64,000 nucleotides of DNA from Pseudomonadales bacterium (GTDB taxonomy: Bacteria > Pseudomonadota > Gammaproteobacteria > Pseudomonadales > UBA5862). Position 1 is the first letter of the stretch. The number at the start of each line of letters is the position of its first letter. The notes beneath the pieces are model-generated. The model was not told the DNA's origin. It worked only from the letters and a program-made list of their open reading frames with translations, and ran no database searches. Position numbers and translations under genes: made by a program. The stretch lies in NCBI GenBank assembly GCA_024234215.1, contig JACKOQ010000003.1:1-64000 (forward strand). Reading direction: 5' to 3'. Of this stretch, positions 17,964 to 27,090 are shown one piece after another.

Positions 17964-19804
17964 GGTTGTCTCGGCAACAGATAGGCATCGAGAATGCGGC
18001 GGGCGATGGGTGCCGCCGTGCCGCTGCCGCTGCCGCCATTCTCGACCACCACCGCCACGGCGATCCGAGGTGCTTCGGCTGGCGCAAAGGCGATGAAAAG
18101 AGCATGGTCCCAGTTCTTTTTGGAGATCTTGCCGGCGTCATACTCCTCGTCCTGCGCGATGCCCACCACCTGGGCGGTGCCCGATTTTCCGGCGATACGG
18201 TAAGGGGCGTCCACCGCGATCCGCTTGGCGGTGCCAGTGGGGTCATGCACCACCCCCTCCATCGCGCCGATGACGAAATCCCAGTAGCCACGCTGCGCCA
18301 ACTGGATCGGCGGCGGCGCGCTGGGCAGCAGCGCTGCACTGTCGACTGGCGAGATCGACTTGACCAGACGTGGTCGAACCATGACGCCGCGATTGGCCAA
18401 GGTGGCAGTGGCGGCGGCAAGCTGCAGTGGCGTCACCGTCATGTAGCCCTGACCAATGCCGGTGATCACGGTCTCGCCTGGAAACCAGTTGGCCCGGTAT
18501 CTGGCCTGTTTCCAGGCCCGGCTCGGCAGAATCCCCGGCAGTTCACCGGGAAATTCGGCCCCCGACAGCGCGCCAAAGCCGAATCGGCCCAACGTGTCGG
18601 AGAGCCGATCGATGTTGAGTCGATAAGCCAGATCATAAAAAAAGGTGTCGCACGACTCCACGATCGCCTGACGCAGTCCGACCCGGTAGCCATGCCCCCA
18701 CTTTTTCCAGTCGCGGTATCTGTGCTCGTTGCCCGGCAATTGATACCAGCCCGGATCAGCGACCGTCGAATCGAAATTGATCACCTGATGCTGCAAGCCG
18801 GCCAGCGCCACGAACGGCTTGACCGTCGAACCGGGCGGATAGCGTCCGCGTACGGCGCGGTTGAGCAGCGGCAGATCGGTGGATTTCTGCAATTCGCCAT
18901 AACGCCGGGCATCGATGCCGGTCACGAAGAGGTTGGGGTCATAGCTGGGCGTGCTCACCATTGCCAGCACGCCACCACTGCTGATTTCGATGGCGACCGC
19001 CGCACCACGCCAACCGGTCAACGCCTCTTCCGCCACCTGCTGAATGTGGCTGTCGAGGTAGAGGGTGAGATCAGCCCCATTTTGCGCCGCGGTGCTGTTC
19101 AGCACCCGGATCACCCGGCCGCGGGCATCGATCTCGACATTCTGATAGCCGACCTGACCATGCAGCAATGCTTCATTCTGCCGCTCGACCCCTCCCTTGC
19201 CGATGTACTCGGTGCCACTGTAATTGACCGGATCGACCTCCTTCAGCTCACTCTCGTTGATGCGGGCCACATATCCGAGCGGATGGGCAAACAGCGGCCC
19301 AAACGGATAGTGGCGCACCAGTTGCGCACTCACCTCGACCCCCGGCAGGCGATGCCGCTCCAGCGCCAGAATGGCGATCTCCTCTTCGGTCAGGTTGTCG
19401 CGCAGCGGAACCAGATCGAACGAGCGGCTGCGTTCGAGCCGTTTCCTGAACCGGTTCAGCTCCTCATCGGTCAGTTTCAGCAAGGTGGTGAGCCGATCGA
19501 GCGTCTGCGGCAGGTCTGCAATCGACTCCTTGACCAGCGTCAGGTTGAAGCTTGCCTTGTTGTGCGCCAGCAACTGCTGATTGCGGTCGTAGATCAGGCC
19601 ACGGGTCGGCGGAATCGGTTGCAGGCGAATGCGGTTCTTGTCCGACAGCGTGTGAAACTCTTCATGCTTCACCACCTGCAGGGTGTAGATTCGTCCCAGC
19701 AGAAGTGTCATGCACAGCAGCAGCAGCAGCACGCTCCAGAGCAGGCGGCGCTGCACCAACCGACGCTCCTGCTCATGGTCCTTGAAAACCGGATTGGGCG
19801 ACAT
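17960..19804 (-). CDS. mrdA: Penicillin-binding protein 2, elongasome transpeptidase
   Basis: 614 residues. One N-terminal TM helix (LLWSVLLLLLCMTLLLGRIYTL), the PBP dimerisation domain, and a transpeptidase domain with the active-site GSTVKPF, the SCD variant of the SxN motif in ESCDTFFYD, and KSGTAQ. It crosslinks the glycan made by RodA during cylindrical growth. Gene order rlmH-mrdA-rodA is classical for gammaproteobacteria. It begins 6 bases after the rlmH stop. Confidence 0.96.
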   Translation of the reverse strand: MSPNPVFKDHEQERRLVQRRLLWSVLLLLLCMTLLLGRIYTLQVVKHEEFHTLSDKNRIRLQPIPPTRGLIYDRNQQLLAHNKASFNLTLVKESIADLPQTLDRLTTLLKLTDEELNRFRKRLERSRSFDLVPLRDNLTEEEIAILALERHRLPGVEVSAQLVRHYPFGPLFAHPLGYVARINESELKEVDPVNYSGTEYIGKGGVERQNEALLHGQVGYQNVEIDARGRVIRVLNSTAAQNGADLTLYLDSHIQQVAEEALTGWRGAAVAIEISSGGVLAMVSTPSYDPNLFVTGIDARRYGELQKSTDLPLLNRAVRGRYPPGSTVKPFVALAGLQHQVINFDSTVADPGWYQLPGNEHRYRDWKKWGHGYRVGLRQAIVESCDTFFYDLAYRLNIDRLSDTLGRFGFGALSGAEFPGELPGILPSRAWKQARYRANWFPGETVITGIGQGYMTVTPLQLAAATATLANRGVMVRPRLVKSISPVDSAALLPSAPPPIQLAQRGYWDFVIGAMEGVVHDPTGTAKRIAVDAPYRIAGKSGTAQVVGIAQDEEYDAGKISKKNWDHALFIAFAPAEAPRIAVAVVVENGGSGSGTAAPIARRILDAYLLPRQP

Positions 19805-19810
19805 GGCGGT

Positions 19811-20278
19811 TCAGCGGTGGTAAGGATGGTTGTCGCGCAGCGCATGGGCGCGATAGAGCTGCTCGGTGACGATCACCCGCACCAGCAGGTGCGGCAGCGT
19901 CAGCGCAGAAAGTGACCAGCGTCGCTGGGCGCGAGCGAGCAGCGCGTCATCGAGCCCATCCGGTCCACCGATCGCCAGCGCCAGAGGGTCGCCGGCACGC
20001 TCCCACTCACCGAGGCGTGCGCTCAGCTGCGCAGTGCTCCAGGCTTCACCTTCGATGGCCAGTGCAATCAGCCGGTCACGCTCGCCGAGGGCCGCCAGCA
20101 TCCGTTCGCCTTCGATCCGGCGTGCCTGCTGCGCAGACAATGATTTGCCGCGCGATGGCAGCGGAATCTCGATCAGCTCAAAGCGACAGTAGGGGCGCAG
20201 GCGGGAGATGTACTCTTCATAGCCGCTCTTGATCCAGGCCGGCGGGCGATTGCCCGCGGCCAGCAGGCGAATGCGCAT
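19811..20278 (-). CDS. rlmH: RlmH, 23S rRNA pseudouridine-1915 N3-methyltransferase
   Basis: 155 residues, matching the E. coli protein. The C-terminal SPOUT/trefoil-knot segment LALAIGGPDGLDDALLAR...LSALTLPHLLVRVIVTEQLYRA is diagnostic, ending in the conserved NHPYHR. It methylates the pseudouridine at position 1915 of assembled 23S rRNA. Six bases separate it from rsfS upstream. Confidence 0.95.
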   Translation of the reverse strand: MRIRLLAAGNRPPAWIKSGYEEYISRLRPYCRFELIEIPLPSRGKSLSAQQARRIEGERMLAALGERDRLIALAIEGEAWSTAQLSARLGEWERAGDPLALAIGGPDGLDDALLARAQRRWSLSALTLPHLLVRVIVTEQLYRAHALRDNHPYHR

Positions 20279-20284
20279 CGATGC

Positions 20285-20629
20285 TCAATCTTGCGCTGGC
20301 ATGAGCGGTGTCTGACGCCACAGCCGCTCCAGATCATAAAGACGACGGGTTTCGGCCAGCATGATGTGGACGATGATCCGATCTAGATCGACCAGCACCC
20401 ACTCGCCCGATTGCAGCCCCTCGACGCCGGTGGGTTGATGGCCGAGGTTCTTGGCCTCCTGCACCAGATACTCGGCCACCGCCTTGGTGTGCCGGGACGA
20501 GGTGCCGGTCGCGATGATCATCCAGTCGGTGATCGAGGTGAGCGCGTGGACATCGAGACAGACGATCTGCTCTGCCTTGCGCTCATCCAGCACCGTCAGC
20601 AGACGCTCTTTCAGGGTTTCAACGTTCAT
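20285..20629 (-). CDS. rsfS: RsfS, ribosomal silencing factor
   Basis: 114 residues of the Iojap/RsfS family, with IVCLDVHALTSITDWMIIATGTSSRH and GEWVLVDLDRIIVHIM. It binds ribosomal protein L14 (uL14) and blocks subunit joining under starvation. I chose ATG 20629 (MNVETLKER), which overlaps the nadD end by 11 bases; an upstream in-frame start at 20665 would lie deep in nadD and add no family-like sequence. Confidence 0.93.
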   Translation of the reverse strand: MNVETLKERLLTVLDERKAEQIVCLDVHALTSITDWMIIATGTSSRHTKAVAEYLVQEAKNLGHQPTGVEGLQSGEWVLVDLDRIIVHIMLAETRRLYDLERLWRQTPLMPAQD

Positions 20630-21323
20630 CGGGAGAATTGTCCGTGTCGGTGGATCGGTAACCATACAGCTGCTGCTGTCGAATCATCTGCCAGACCGCT
20701 TCGGGCAGCAGATACTCGGGAGAGCGCCCGGCGGCGATCAGGGCGCGGATGCGGGTGGAGGAGATCTCGAGCCGAGGCAGCGAGAGAAACAGCATCGCGC
20801 CGGCCGGCCTGTTGCGCAGCCGATCGATGCGATCGGTCTCACAGCGGCCGCGCAGCGCCTTGAGCGCTGGCCGCTCCTGCGGTTGCCAGCCAGGACGCTC
20901 GATCACCAGCAGATGGCCCAGATCGAGCAGTGTCTCCCAGCGGTGCCAGCGATCGAGATCCTGGTAGGCATCGCTGCCGACCACCATGCAGAGCGCTGTC
21001 TGTTCGCCCAGTTCCCCGCGCAGCGACAGCAAGGTGTCGTGGCTGTAGCTGGGACCGGTGCGTGCCAGTTCGCGCCTGTCGATCCTGAGCGCCCGGTTCC
21101 CGACCAGCGCTGCTTCCAGCAGCTGAACCCGCACTGCAGCCGGCAGCGACTCGGCCGAGCGGTGATAGGGATCGCCACAAGGAATCAGCCGCATCTCATC
21201 CAGCGCCAGCAGCTCCTTGATCTCCAGCGCGCAGCGCAGGTGGCCATGGTGGATCGGATCGAAGGTGCCACCCATGAAGCCAACGGCGCGGTTGCGGGGC
21301 TGTTCCGCCAGCAGGCCACTCAT
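20619..21323 (-). CDS. nadD: NadD, nicotinate-nucleotide adenylyltransferase
   Basis: 234 residues. The nucleotidyltransferase signature GGTFDPIHHGHLR lies at the N-terminus and ISSTRIRALI at the C-terminus. It converts nicotinate mononucleotide and ATP to deamido-NAD. ATG 21323 overlaps the proA stop by ATGA; the frame is open far upstream only as antisense of proA. In this cluster it links NAD synthesis with the ribosome factors rsfS and rlmH, as in most gammaproteobacteria. Confidence 0.95.
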   Translation of the reverse strand: MSGLLAEQPRNRAVGFMGGTFDPIHHGHLRCALEIKELLALDEMRLIPCGDPYHRSAESLPAAVRVQLLEAALVGNRALRIDRRELARTGPSYSHDTLLSLRGELGEQTALCMVVGSDAYQDLDRWHRWETLLDLGHLLVIERPGWQPQERPALKALRGRCETDRIDRLRNRPAGAMLFLSLPRLEISSTRIRALIAAGRSPEYLLPEAVWQMIRQQQLYGYRSTDTDNSPDER

Positions 21324-22582
21324 TGGCGAATGTGGCCGTCTCCCAGCACCACATACTTCTGGCTGGTCAACCCCTCGAGCCCGACCGGCCCACGGGCATG
21401 GAGCTTGTCGGTGGAGATGCCGATTTCGGCGCCCAGGCCATACTCGAAGCCGTCGGCAAAACGGGTCGAGGCGTTGACCATCACCGAGCTGGAGTCGACC
21501 TCGGTGATGAAGCGACGGGCATGGTCGAGCCGCTGGGTGATGATGCCGTCGGTGTGGTGCGAACCATGGCGGTTGATGTGATCGATCGCCTCGTCGAGCC
21601 CTGCCACCACCCGGATCGACAGGATCGGCGCCAGGTACTCGGTGATCCAATCCTCGTCGCAGGCCGGCGTGCAGTCCGGCACCCAACGGCGGGTCTCTGT
21701 ACAACCACGCAGTTCGACCCCCTTCACCTTCAGCGCATCGGTGATCAGCGGCAGAAAGCGTTCGGCCACCGCAGCGCAGACCAGCAGGGTCTCCATCGCA
21801 TTGCAGACGCCATAGCGGTGGGTCTTGGCATTGACCGCCAGCTTGAGTGCCATCTCGAGGTCGGCATGCGCATCGACATAGAGGTGGCAGATGCCATCGA
21901 GGTGCTTGATCACCGGAATGCGTGCTTCCTGACTGATGCGTTCGATCAGGCCGCGGCCACCGCGCGGAATGATCACATCGACATGCTCCGGCATCGTGAT
22001 CAGATGGCCCACCGCCGCCCGGTCGGTGCTCTCCAGCACCTGAATCGCATGGTCCGGCAACAGGGCAGTCGCCAGGCCATGCTGGATCGCCTGGGCGATG
22101 ACACGGTTGGAGTGGTGCGACTCCGAACCGCCGCGCAGGATGGCGGCATTGCCCGACTTCAGACAAAGGCTGGCCGCCTCGGCGGTCACGCTGGGCCTTG
22201 ACTCGTAGATGATGCCGATCACCCCCAGCGGCACCCGCATCCGCCCCACCTCGATGCCGCTCGGCATGCGCCGCAGGTCGGTCACGACGCCGACCGGATC
22301 GGCCAGTGCCGCCACCTGATGCAGACTCTCGATCATCGCATCGATGCGGGCATCGTTGAGCGTCAGCCGCTCGATCAGCGCCGGTTCGAGCTGGCGCGCC
22401 CGGGCTGCTTCGAGGTCATGGCCGTTGGCATGCAGCAAGGTGGTGCGGTGCTGCTGCAGCGCCTCGGCGGTGGCAATGAGGGCACGGTTCTTGTCGCCGG
22501 TGCTGGCGCGTGCCAGCGTGCGGGAAGCCTCGCGGGCGCGCAGGCCAATCTGCTGCATCTGCTGTGCAAGCGGTTGATTCAT
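21320..22582 (-). CDS. proA: ProA, gamma-glutamyl phosphate reductase
   Basis: 420 residues, normal for ProA. Landmarks are VIYESRPSVTAEAA, LKSGNAAILRGGSES (NADP/substrate region) and the catalytic cysteine in GVCNAMETLL. It reduces glutamate-5-phosphate to the semialdehyde in proline synthesis. ATG 22582 fits the family start MNQPLAQQMQ. It heads the minus-strand cluster down to dacA; 132 bases separate it from the divergent DedA-type gene and should contain both promoters. Confidence 0.95.
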   Translation of the reverse strand: MNQPLAQQMQQIGLRAREASRTLARASTGDKNRALIATAEALQQHRTTLLHANGHDLEAARARQLEPALIERLTLNDARIDAMIESLHQVAALADPVGVVTDLRRMPSGIEVGRMRVPLGVIGIIYESRPSVTAEAASLCLKSGNAAILRGGSESHHSNRVIAQAIQHGLATALLPDHAIQVLESTDRAAVGHLITMPEHVDVIIPRGGRGLIERISQEARIPVIKHLDGICHLYVDAHADLEMALKLAVNAKTHRYGVCNAMETLLVCAAVAERFLPLITDALKVKGVELRGCTETRRWVPDCTPACDEDWITEYLAPILSIRVVAGLDEAIDHINRHGSHHTDGIITQRLDHARRFITEVDSSSVMVNASTRFADGFEYGLGAEIGISTDKLHARGPVGLEGLTSQKYVVLGDGHIRQ

Positions 22583-22714
22583 TTGACGCACATCATCAGT
22601 GGGGGAAGCGCCCATTGTAATGAAAGCCTCAGGGTGGTTCCAATGCCATCCCGATGTCGACGAGCGGCCCGACTCGCTACAATTCTGCGTCGCACCATCG
22701 ATGAACCGGAGTCC

Positions 22715-24079
22715 ATGTCCTTGATCGAGACCCTGCTGACCTGGCTGCAGAGCCACCCCGGCTGGACCCTGGCCGCCATCTTCATCGTTGCGCTGGCCGA
22801 GTCGCTGGCCATCGTCGGCCTGCTGGTGCCCGGCGTGGTGCTGCTGATCGGTATCAGCGTACTGGCCGGCAGCGGCACGGTCGAGGCCGCGCCGCTGCTG
22901 CTGGCAGGCATGATCGGTGCGATTCTGGGCGATGGCATCAGCTTCTGGATCGGTCATCACTTTCATCAGCATCTTCGTGAGTTCGGGCCATTTCGCCGCC
23001 ATCCCGAATGGATCGACAATGGCGAGGCATTCTTTTACCGCCACGGCGGTAAAAGCATCGTGCTCGGCCGTTTTGTCGGACCAATCCGTCCCTTCATTCC
23101 GATGGTGGCGGGGATGCTCGACATGCCGGTGGGGCGCTTCATTCTCACCAACCTGTTCTCGGCGCTGCTGTGGGCACCCGTCTATCTGCTGCCCGGCTAT
23201 CTGCTCGGCAGCTCACTGCAGCAGAGCGAGGCGCAGATCGCCGATGCCATGCAACTGGGCATCGTCCTGCTGCTGGTCGGCTCTGTAGCGCTCTACGGAC
23301 TGCGCTTTGGCTATCTGGCACTGAGTCCGGGACATCTCTTCTATCGTTTCTGCCAACGACAACTGACATCGACAAGGATCGGTGCCCTGCTCTGGCGCTG
23401 GCGCGCCAGCGGCGGACGCGCCGATGGCGTTTTTCCGCTCGCCAGCCTGGCGCTGGCGCTGCTGCTGGCCATGCTGTTCGCCCTCCAGGGTGTGCTGCTC
23501 AACGGTCACGACCGCGCCGTGGCCGATTTTTTCTCCTCGTTGCGCCATCCGGCCATCACGTTGCTGCTGCTGCCACTCAAACTGCTGGCTGAACGCCCCC
23601 ACCTGGCCGGACAGGCTGGCCTGCTCGCCATCTGGCTGCTGGCGCGGCGCGGCTGGCATGCACTCGGTTTCTGGTTCGCACTGCTGCTGTTGACGCTGCA
23701 ATTGGCCAACCGACAGCTTCCGCTGGCAACCCTGACCGCACCGCTTGGCTTTGCCGCCTACCTGATCGCACAATCCTGGACGCCACCCCACCGCTTCGTG
23801 ATCTACACCGGCATGGCGGCGCTGATCAGCCTGTTCGGCATCAGCCAGCTCTATTTCGAGGCTCCACCCTTTACCACTGTGATCAAGGAGTTGCTGGTCG
23901 GTCTGCTGATCGCCAACCTGATGACGCTGTTCTGCCACCGCCATCATGAAGAGCTGGCCCTGCGTGGCACGCTGCCCGGCTGGAGCTGGAGCAGTGCCAG
24001 CCTGATGATCAGCGTGGTCTATCTATTGCAGCACTGGAGCCATGCCTCCGCGCGAATGGCCGGCAGTGGCTGGCTGTGA
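22715..24079 (+). CDS. DedA-family membrane protein with a degenerate PAP2-like C-terminal half
   Basis: 454 residues. The first ~205 are a DedA (VTT/SNARE-associated) domain: ALAESLAIVGLLVPG, FYRHGGKSIVLGRFVGPIRPFIPMVAG with the conserved Arg/Pro pairs of the family. The second half has about six hydrophobic helices in a layout resembling the membrane PAP2 domain found in DedA-PAP2 fusions (LNGHDRAVADFFSSLRHP), but the PAP2 catalytic motifs (K-x6-RP, PSGH, SR-x5-H) are not visible. It probably moves or flips undecaprenyl phosphate or another lipid. Start ATG 22715 follows GGAG closely. Confidence 0.75.
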   Translation: MSLIETLLTWLQSHPGWTLAAIFIVALAESLAIVGLLVPGVVLLIGISVLAGSGTVEAAPLLLAGMIGAILGDGISFWIGHHFHQHLREFGPFRRHPEWIDNGEAFFYRHGGKSIVLGRFVGPIRPFIPMVAGMLDMPVGRFILTNLFSALLWAPVYLLPGYLLGSSLQQSEAQIADAMQLGIVLLLVGSVALYGLRFGYLALSPGHLFYRFCQRQLTSTRIGALLWRWRASGGRADGVFPLASLALALLLAMLFALQGVLLNGHDRAVADFFSSLRHPAITLLLLPLKLLAERPHLAGQAGLLAIWLLARRGWHALGFWFALLLLTLQLANRQLPLATLTAPLGFAAYLIAQSWTPPHRFVIYTGMAALISLFGISQLYFEAPPFTTVIKELLVGLLIANLMTLFCHRHHEELALRGTLPGWSWSSASLMISVVYLLQHWSHASARMAGSGWL

Positions 24080-24202
24080 ACGAACGCCAGCGCGCATTTG
24101 CCCATTATCTTTGTAATGGCTATGGCATCATGATCAGCGGTTTTGTACTCTTGGCCAAGACCGCAGGCAATCGAAAATAACGACTTCAGGAGGAGACCCC
24201 CA

Positions 24203-24805
24203 ATGCTGCTGGCACATACCGTCGAGATCTTCACCCGTCCCAATCAGGCATGGCAATCCATCCATGACGAAACCGAGAGTCCGCTGCACCATCTGTTCAA
24301 CCACCTGATCTGGCTGGCGCTGCTGCCGCCACTGTGCTGGTACATCGGCACCACCACCTTTGGCTGGAGCATCGGCAGCGGTCCGGCCACCAAACTCACC
24401 AGCCAGAGTGCACTGATCATCGCGCTGCTCTTCTATGGCGCCATTCTGGCGATGGTCATGCTGCTGGGTGCCCTGATCCACTGGATGGCGCAAACCTACG
24501 GCGCCAACTCCTCCTTTGCCCGGAGCCTCAAGCTGGCCGGATACACCGTCACCCCGTTGCTGCTGAGCGGTCTACTCGGCATCTATCCAGCGCTCTGGTT
24601 CGACCTGGTGGTGGGGCTTGTTGCAATCGGCTACACCGTCTATCTGCTCTATCAGGGCACGCCGATCATGATGGAGATCTCACCTGAGCGCGGCGTACTC
24701 TTTTCCAGTGCGGTGATCGCGGTGGGCCTGGTGATGGTGGTGGCACTGATGGGCGCCACGGTGATTCTCTGGAGCATGGGTGCCGCGCCGCAATTCGTCT
24801 CCTGA
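24203..24805 (+). CDS. Yip1-domain membrane protein
   Basis: 200 residues with four to five hydrophobic segments and the bacterial Yip1 pattern: an N-terminal RPNQAWQSIHDE motif (the 'P..aw..i...' signature), FARSLKLAGYTVTPLLLSGL in the middle and WFDLVVGLVAIGYTVYLLYQG. ATG 24203 has AGGAGG about 9 bases upstream. It stands alone between the DedA-type gene and a cytochrome b561 gene. Role in bacteria poorly known. Confidence 0.75.
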   Translation: MLLAHTVEIFTRPNQAWQSIHDETESPLHHLFNHLIWLALLPPLCWYIGTTTFGWSIGSGPATKLTSQSALIIALLFYGAILAMVMLLGALIHWMAQTYGANSSFARSLKLAGYTVTPLLLSGLLGIYPALWFDLVVGLVAIGYTVYLLYQGTPIMMEISPERGVLFSSAVIAVGLVMVVALMGATVILWSMGAAPQFVS

Positions 24806-24813
24806 ACAGTCGG

Positions 24814-24835
24814 CCATGCAGGCAGGGACGCCTGC
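24814..24835. repeat. Short perfect inverted repeat after the Yip1 gene
   Basis: ATGCAGGC, a 6-base loop and GCCTGCAT form a perfect 8-bp hairpin just downstream of the Yip1 stop. No T-tract follows on either strand, so it is not a standard intrinsic terminator; it may stabilise the mRNA 3' end. Confidence 0.4.
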
Positions 24836-24935
24836 ATCCACCCTGCATCTCGAATCGACAGAAGCCACGCATCGTTTGCGCCCGGACACGACAGCCACAC
24901 CATCTGGTCAAGCCAGCAGGCTTTGAAACCCGCGC

Positions 24936-25601
24936 ATGTCAGAACGACAGTATCGACTCTGGCCCTGGCCGATCCGGTTGCTCCACTGGCTGCTGGCCGC
25001 CAGCTTCGTGCTGGCTTATCTCAGCGGCGAGGAGGCGCTCTGGCTGCATGCGCTGGCCGGCCATCTGATCGTGCTGCTGATCGGGCTGCGACTGCTGGGC
25101 GGACTCTTCAGCACCACCCCGGCCGCCCTCGATCAACTCTGGATCACGCCCACGGCCGTGAAGGCGCATCTCGCGGCCCTGCTGGCGCTGCGCCCCTTGC
25201 CGCACCACGGGCATCATCCACTGGGTGCACTCAACATTCTGGCCCTGTTCAGCATCCTGCTGCTGCTCTGTGTCACCGGCATGGCGCTGCTGGCCCTCGA
25301 CCATGGCTATGGATGGCTGATGGGTTTTTTCCCCGCAGGCATGGTCTGGCACAAATGGCTGCTCGCAGGCAGTCATGAACTGCTGGCCCAGTTCAGTCTG
25401 CTGCTCGTGCTGCTGCATGTCGTCGGCGTGCTGGGCCAGAGTCTGATCGATCGCCGCAACCTGAGTCGCTCGATGCTGGGCGGCATCATGATCACCCTGC
25501 ACCGTTCGCGTGGCTGGAAGTCACTGTGGCGCCGGGTGGCGATTCTGCTGCTGGTGCTGCTGCCTTCCCTGATCGAACTGCTGGCCTTGCGGGTACTTTG
25601 A
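24936..25601 (+). CDS. Cytochrome b561-type membrane protein
   Basis: 221 residues, about five TM helices, starting with WPWPIRLLHWLLAASFVLAYLSG. Histidines suited to bind two b hemes are in LLHW, LHALAGHLIVLLIGLRLLGG, HKWLLAGSHELLAQ and LLVLLHVVGVLGQ. This is the b561/hydrogenase b-type subunit fold, which passes electrons across the inner membrane. No hydrogenase or partner c-type cytochrome gene is adjacent, so its donor and acceptor are unknown. Confidence 0.8.
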   Translation: MSERQYRLWPWPIRLLHWLLAASFVLAYLSGEEALWLHALAGHLIVLLIGLRLLGGLFSTTPAALDQLWITPTAVKAHLAALLALRPLPHHGHHPLGALNILALFSILLLLCVTGMALLALDHGYGWLMGFFPAGMVWHKWLLAGSHELLAQFSLLLVLLHVVGVLGQSLIDRRNLSRSMLGGIMITLHRSRGWKSLWRRVAILLLVLLPSLIELLALRVL

Positions 25602-25635
25602 TGCCAGAACGACACGCAGCCCGTGTCACAGAGGC

Positions 25636-27090
25636 TCAGCGTCGAACTGGCAGCTCGCTCGACTCATTCTGCGCCACCGCCGGGCTGGCGGAGAGATCGC
25701 CGCCCCGTTTGCGCCAGGCCAGCATCGTGCCCTCGGGCGGGCGGCGGCTGTAGTAAGAGACAATGGCGCCACGCAGGCTCTGTGCCAGCCGCTGTTGATG
25801 CTGCCGGGTGTTCAGCAGGCGCGCCTCGCTGGGATTGGAGATGAAGCCGGTTTCGACCAGCACCGACGGGATATCGGGCGACTTCAGCACCATGAACCCC
25901 GCCTTTTCGACTTGCTGCCGATGCAGCGGCCCAACTTTGTTCAACCCGCGCAACAGTTCGGATGCCAGTTCATTGCTGGTGTTGAGCGTGGCGGTCATGT
26001 AGAGGTCGAGAATCACCTGCGCCACCATACCATCGCGCTGGTCGAGTCCGACACCGCCGATCAGATCGGCCTTGTTCTCCTGATCGGCCAGCCAGCGCGC
26101 ACTCTCGCTGCTGGCCCCGCGCTGCGACAGGGTGTAGACCGAACCGCCACGCGCATCGCTGCCAGAAAAGGAGTCGGCATGAATTGAAATGAACAGATCG
26201 GCCTTGTGCTTGCGGGCGATCTCGGTGCGTTGACGCAGCGGCACGAAACGGTCACCACTGCGGATCAGCACCGGCTTGAAACCAGGTTCCTGACTCAACA
26301 GGCCATGCAACTGCCTGGCGATGGCCAGCGTGATCTCCTTTTCACGGATCCCGCCCGGTCCCAGCGCGCCTGGATCGTCACCGCCATGCCCGGCATCGAT
26401 CGCGATCACCAGATCTCGCCGTTCGTGGTTGAGCTGTTGCACCGATTTGACGTTAGGCGCCACTGCGGTCACCCGCGCTGACTGCGACGCTGCAGGGCTG
26501 GGCTTCGCACTCCCCTTGACGAGCGGCGGCTGGGTGACGGACGGAGATCTCGGTTTTTCGGCGACAGGTGGTTTCGCTGACCTGGCTGTGGCAGCCGCGG
26601 CCGGCAAGGGTGGCTTTGCCGTCTTCTTCTGCGCGCCCAGCTCAACCACCAACCGCTGCTGGGTCGCTGCGCCCTCGGTCGCAGTCAGATAGACCCGCAC
26701 CGGCGTGCGCTGTTTGAGGTCAAACACCAGCCGTGCGCTCCGTGGCTGGTGCGAGGTGCGGATGCGGGCGATCGGCGTCGCCGCCAGATCGAGCCGGTCG
26801 AGGGCAGCGCCAAGCTGGGTCTCGGTCAGATCGATCACCAGACGATCCGGTGCTGACAGCGTGAAAAACTTGTGGGTGACGCCGGCCGAAAAATCGAGCA
26901 GAAGACGGCTGCTCTCTCCGCTGTTTTCGACCTTGGCACTCTTGAGGATGGCTGCCCCCGATGCCGACTGGGCCAGCAAAAAAACCAGCAGGCACAGCAG
27001 TGAGCCGAAGCGGATTGTCAGGCTCAGTCGTCGACTGCGGCCACGGCCAATGCCTGCACCACAGGATTGCAGCGCAACTGCGCCAACCAC
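25636..27090 (-). CDS. amiC: N-acetylmuramoyl-L-alanine amidase (AmiB/AmiC type)
   Basis: About 484 residues. An N-terminal signal with RSRR followed by a hydrophobic stretch (LLCLLVFLLAQSASGA) may be Tat-like. An AMIN domain follows, then a linker rich in Pro, Ala and Lys, and the zinc Amidase_3 domain with VIAIDAGHGGDDPGALG, SIHADSF and VLVETGFISNPSEA (Zn ligands His, Glu, His and the catalytic Glu). It cleaves septal peptidoglycan during daughter-cell separation. GTG 27090, with GGGGA just upstream, is my best start; it overlaps the tsaE end by 67 bases, and the exact start is uncertain. Confidence 0.88.
   Translation of the reverse strand: MVGAVALQSCGAGIGRGRSRRLSLTIRFGSLLCLLVFLLAQSASGAAILKSAKVENSGESSRLLLDFSAGVTHKFFTLSAPDRLVIDLTETQLGAALDRLDLAATPIARIRTSHQPRSARLVFDLKQRTPVRVYLTATEGAATQQRLVVELGAQKKTAKPPLPAAAATARSAKPPVAEKPRSPSVTQPPLVKGSAKPSPAASQSARVTAVAPNVKSVQQLNHERRDLVIAIDAGHGGDDPGALGPGGIREKEITLAIARQLHGLLSQEPGFKPVLIRSGDRFVPLRQRTEIARKHKADLFISIHADSFSGSDARGGSVYTLSQRGASSESARWLADQENKADLIGGVGLDQRDGMVAQVILDLYMTATLNTSNELASELLRGLNKVGPLHRQQVEKAGFMVLKSPDIPSVLVETGFISNPSEARLLNTRQHQQRLAQSLRGAIVSYYSRRPPEGTMLAWRKRGGDLSASPAVAQNESSELPVRR

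Noticed and set aside
21324..22166. Long N-terminal extension of nadD antisense to nothing, in frame with proA region
   Set aside because: It overlaps proA on the same strand in another frame; the NadD family begins at 21323 with an ATGA overlap.
24814..24835. Intrinsic terminator after the Yip1 gene
   Set aside because: The hairpin is perfect but lacks any T-tract; kept only as a repeat.
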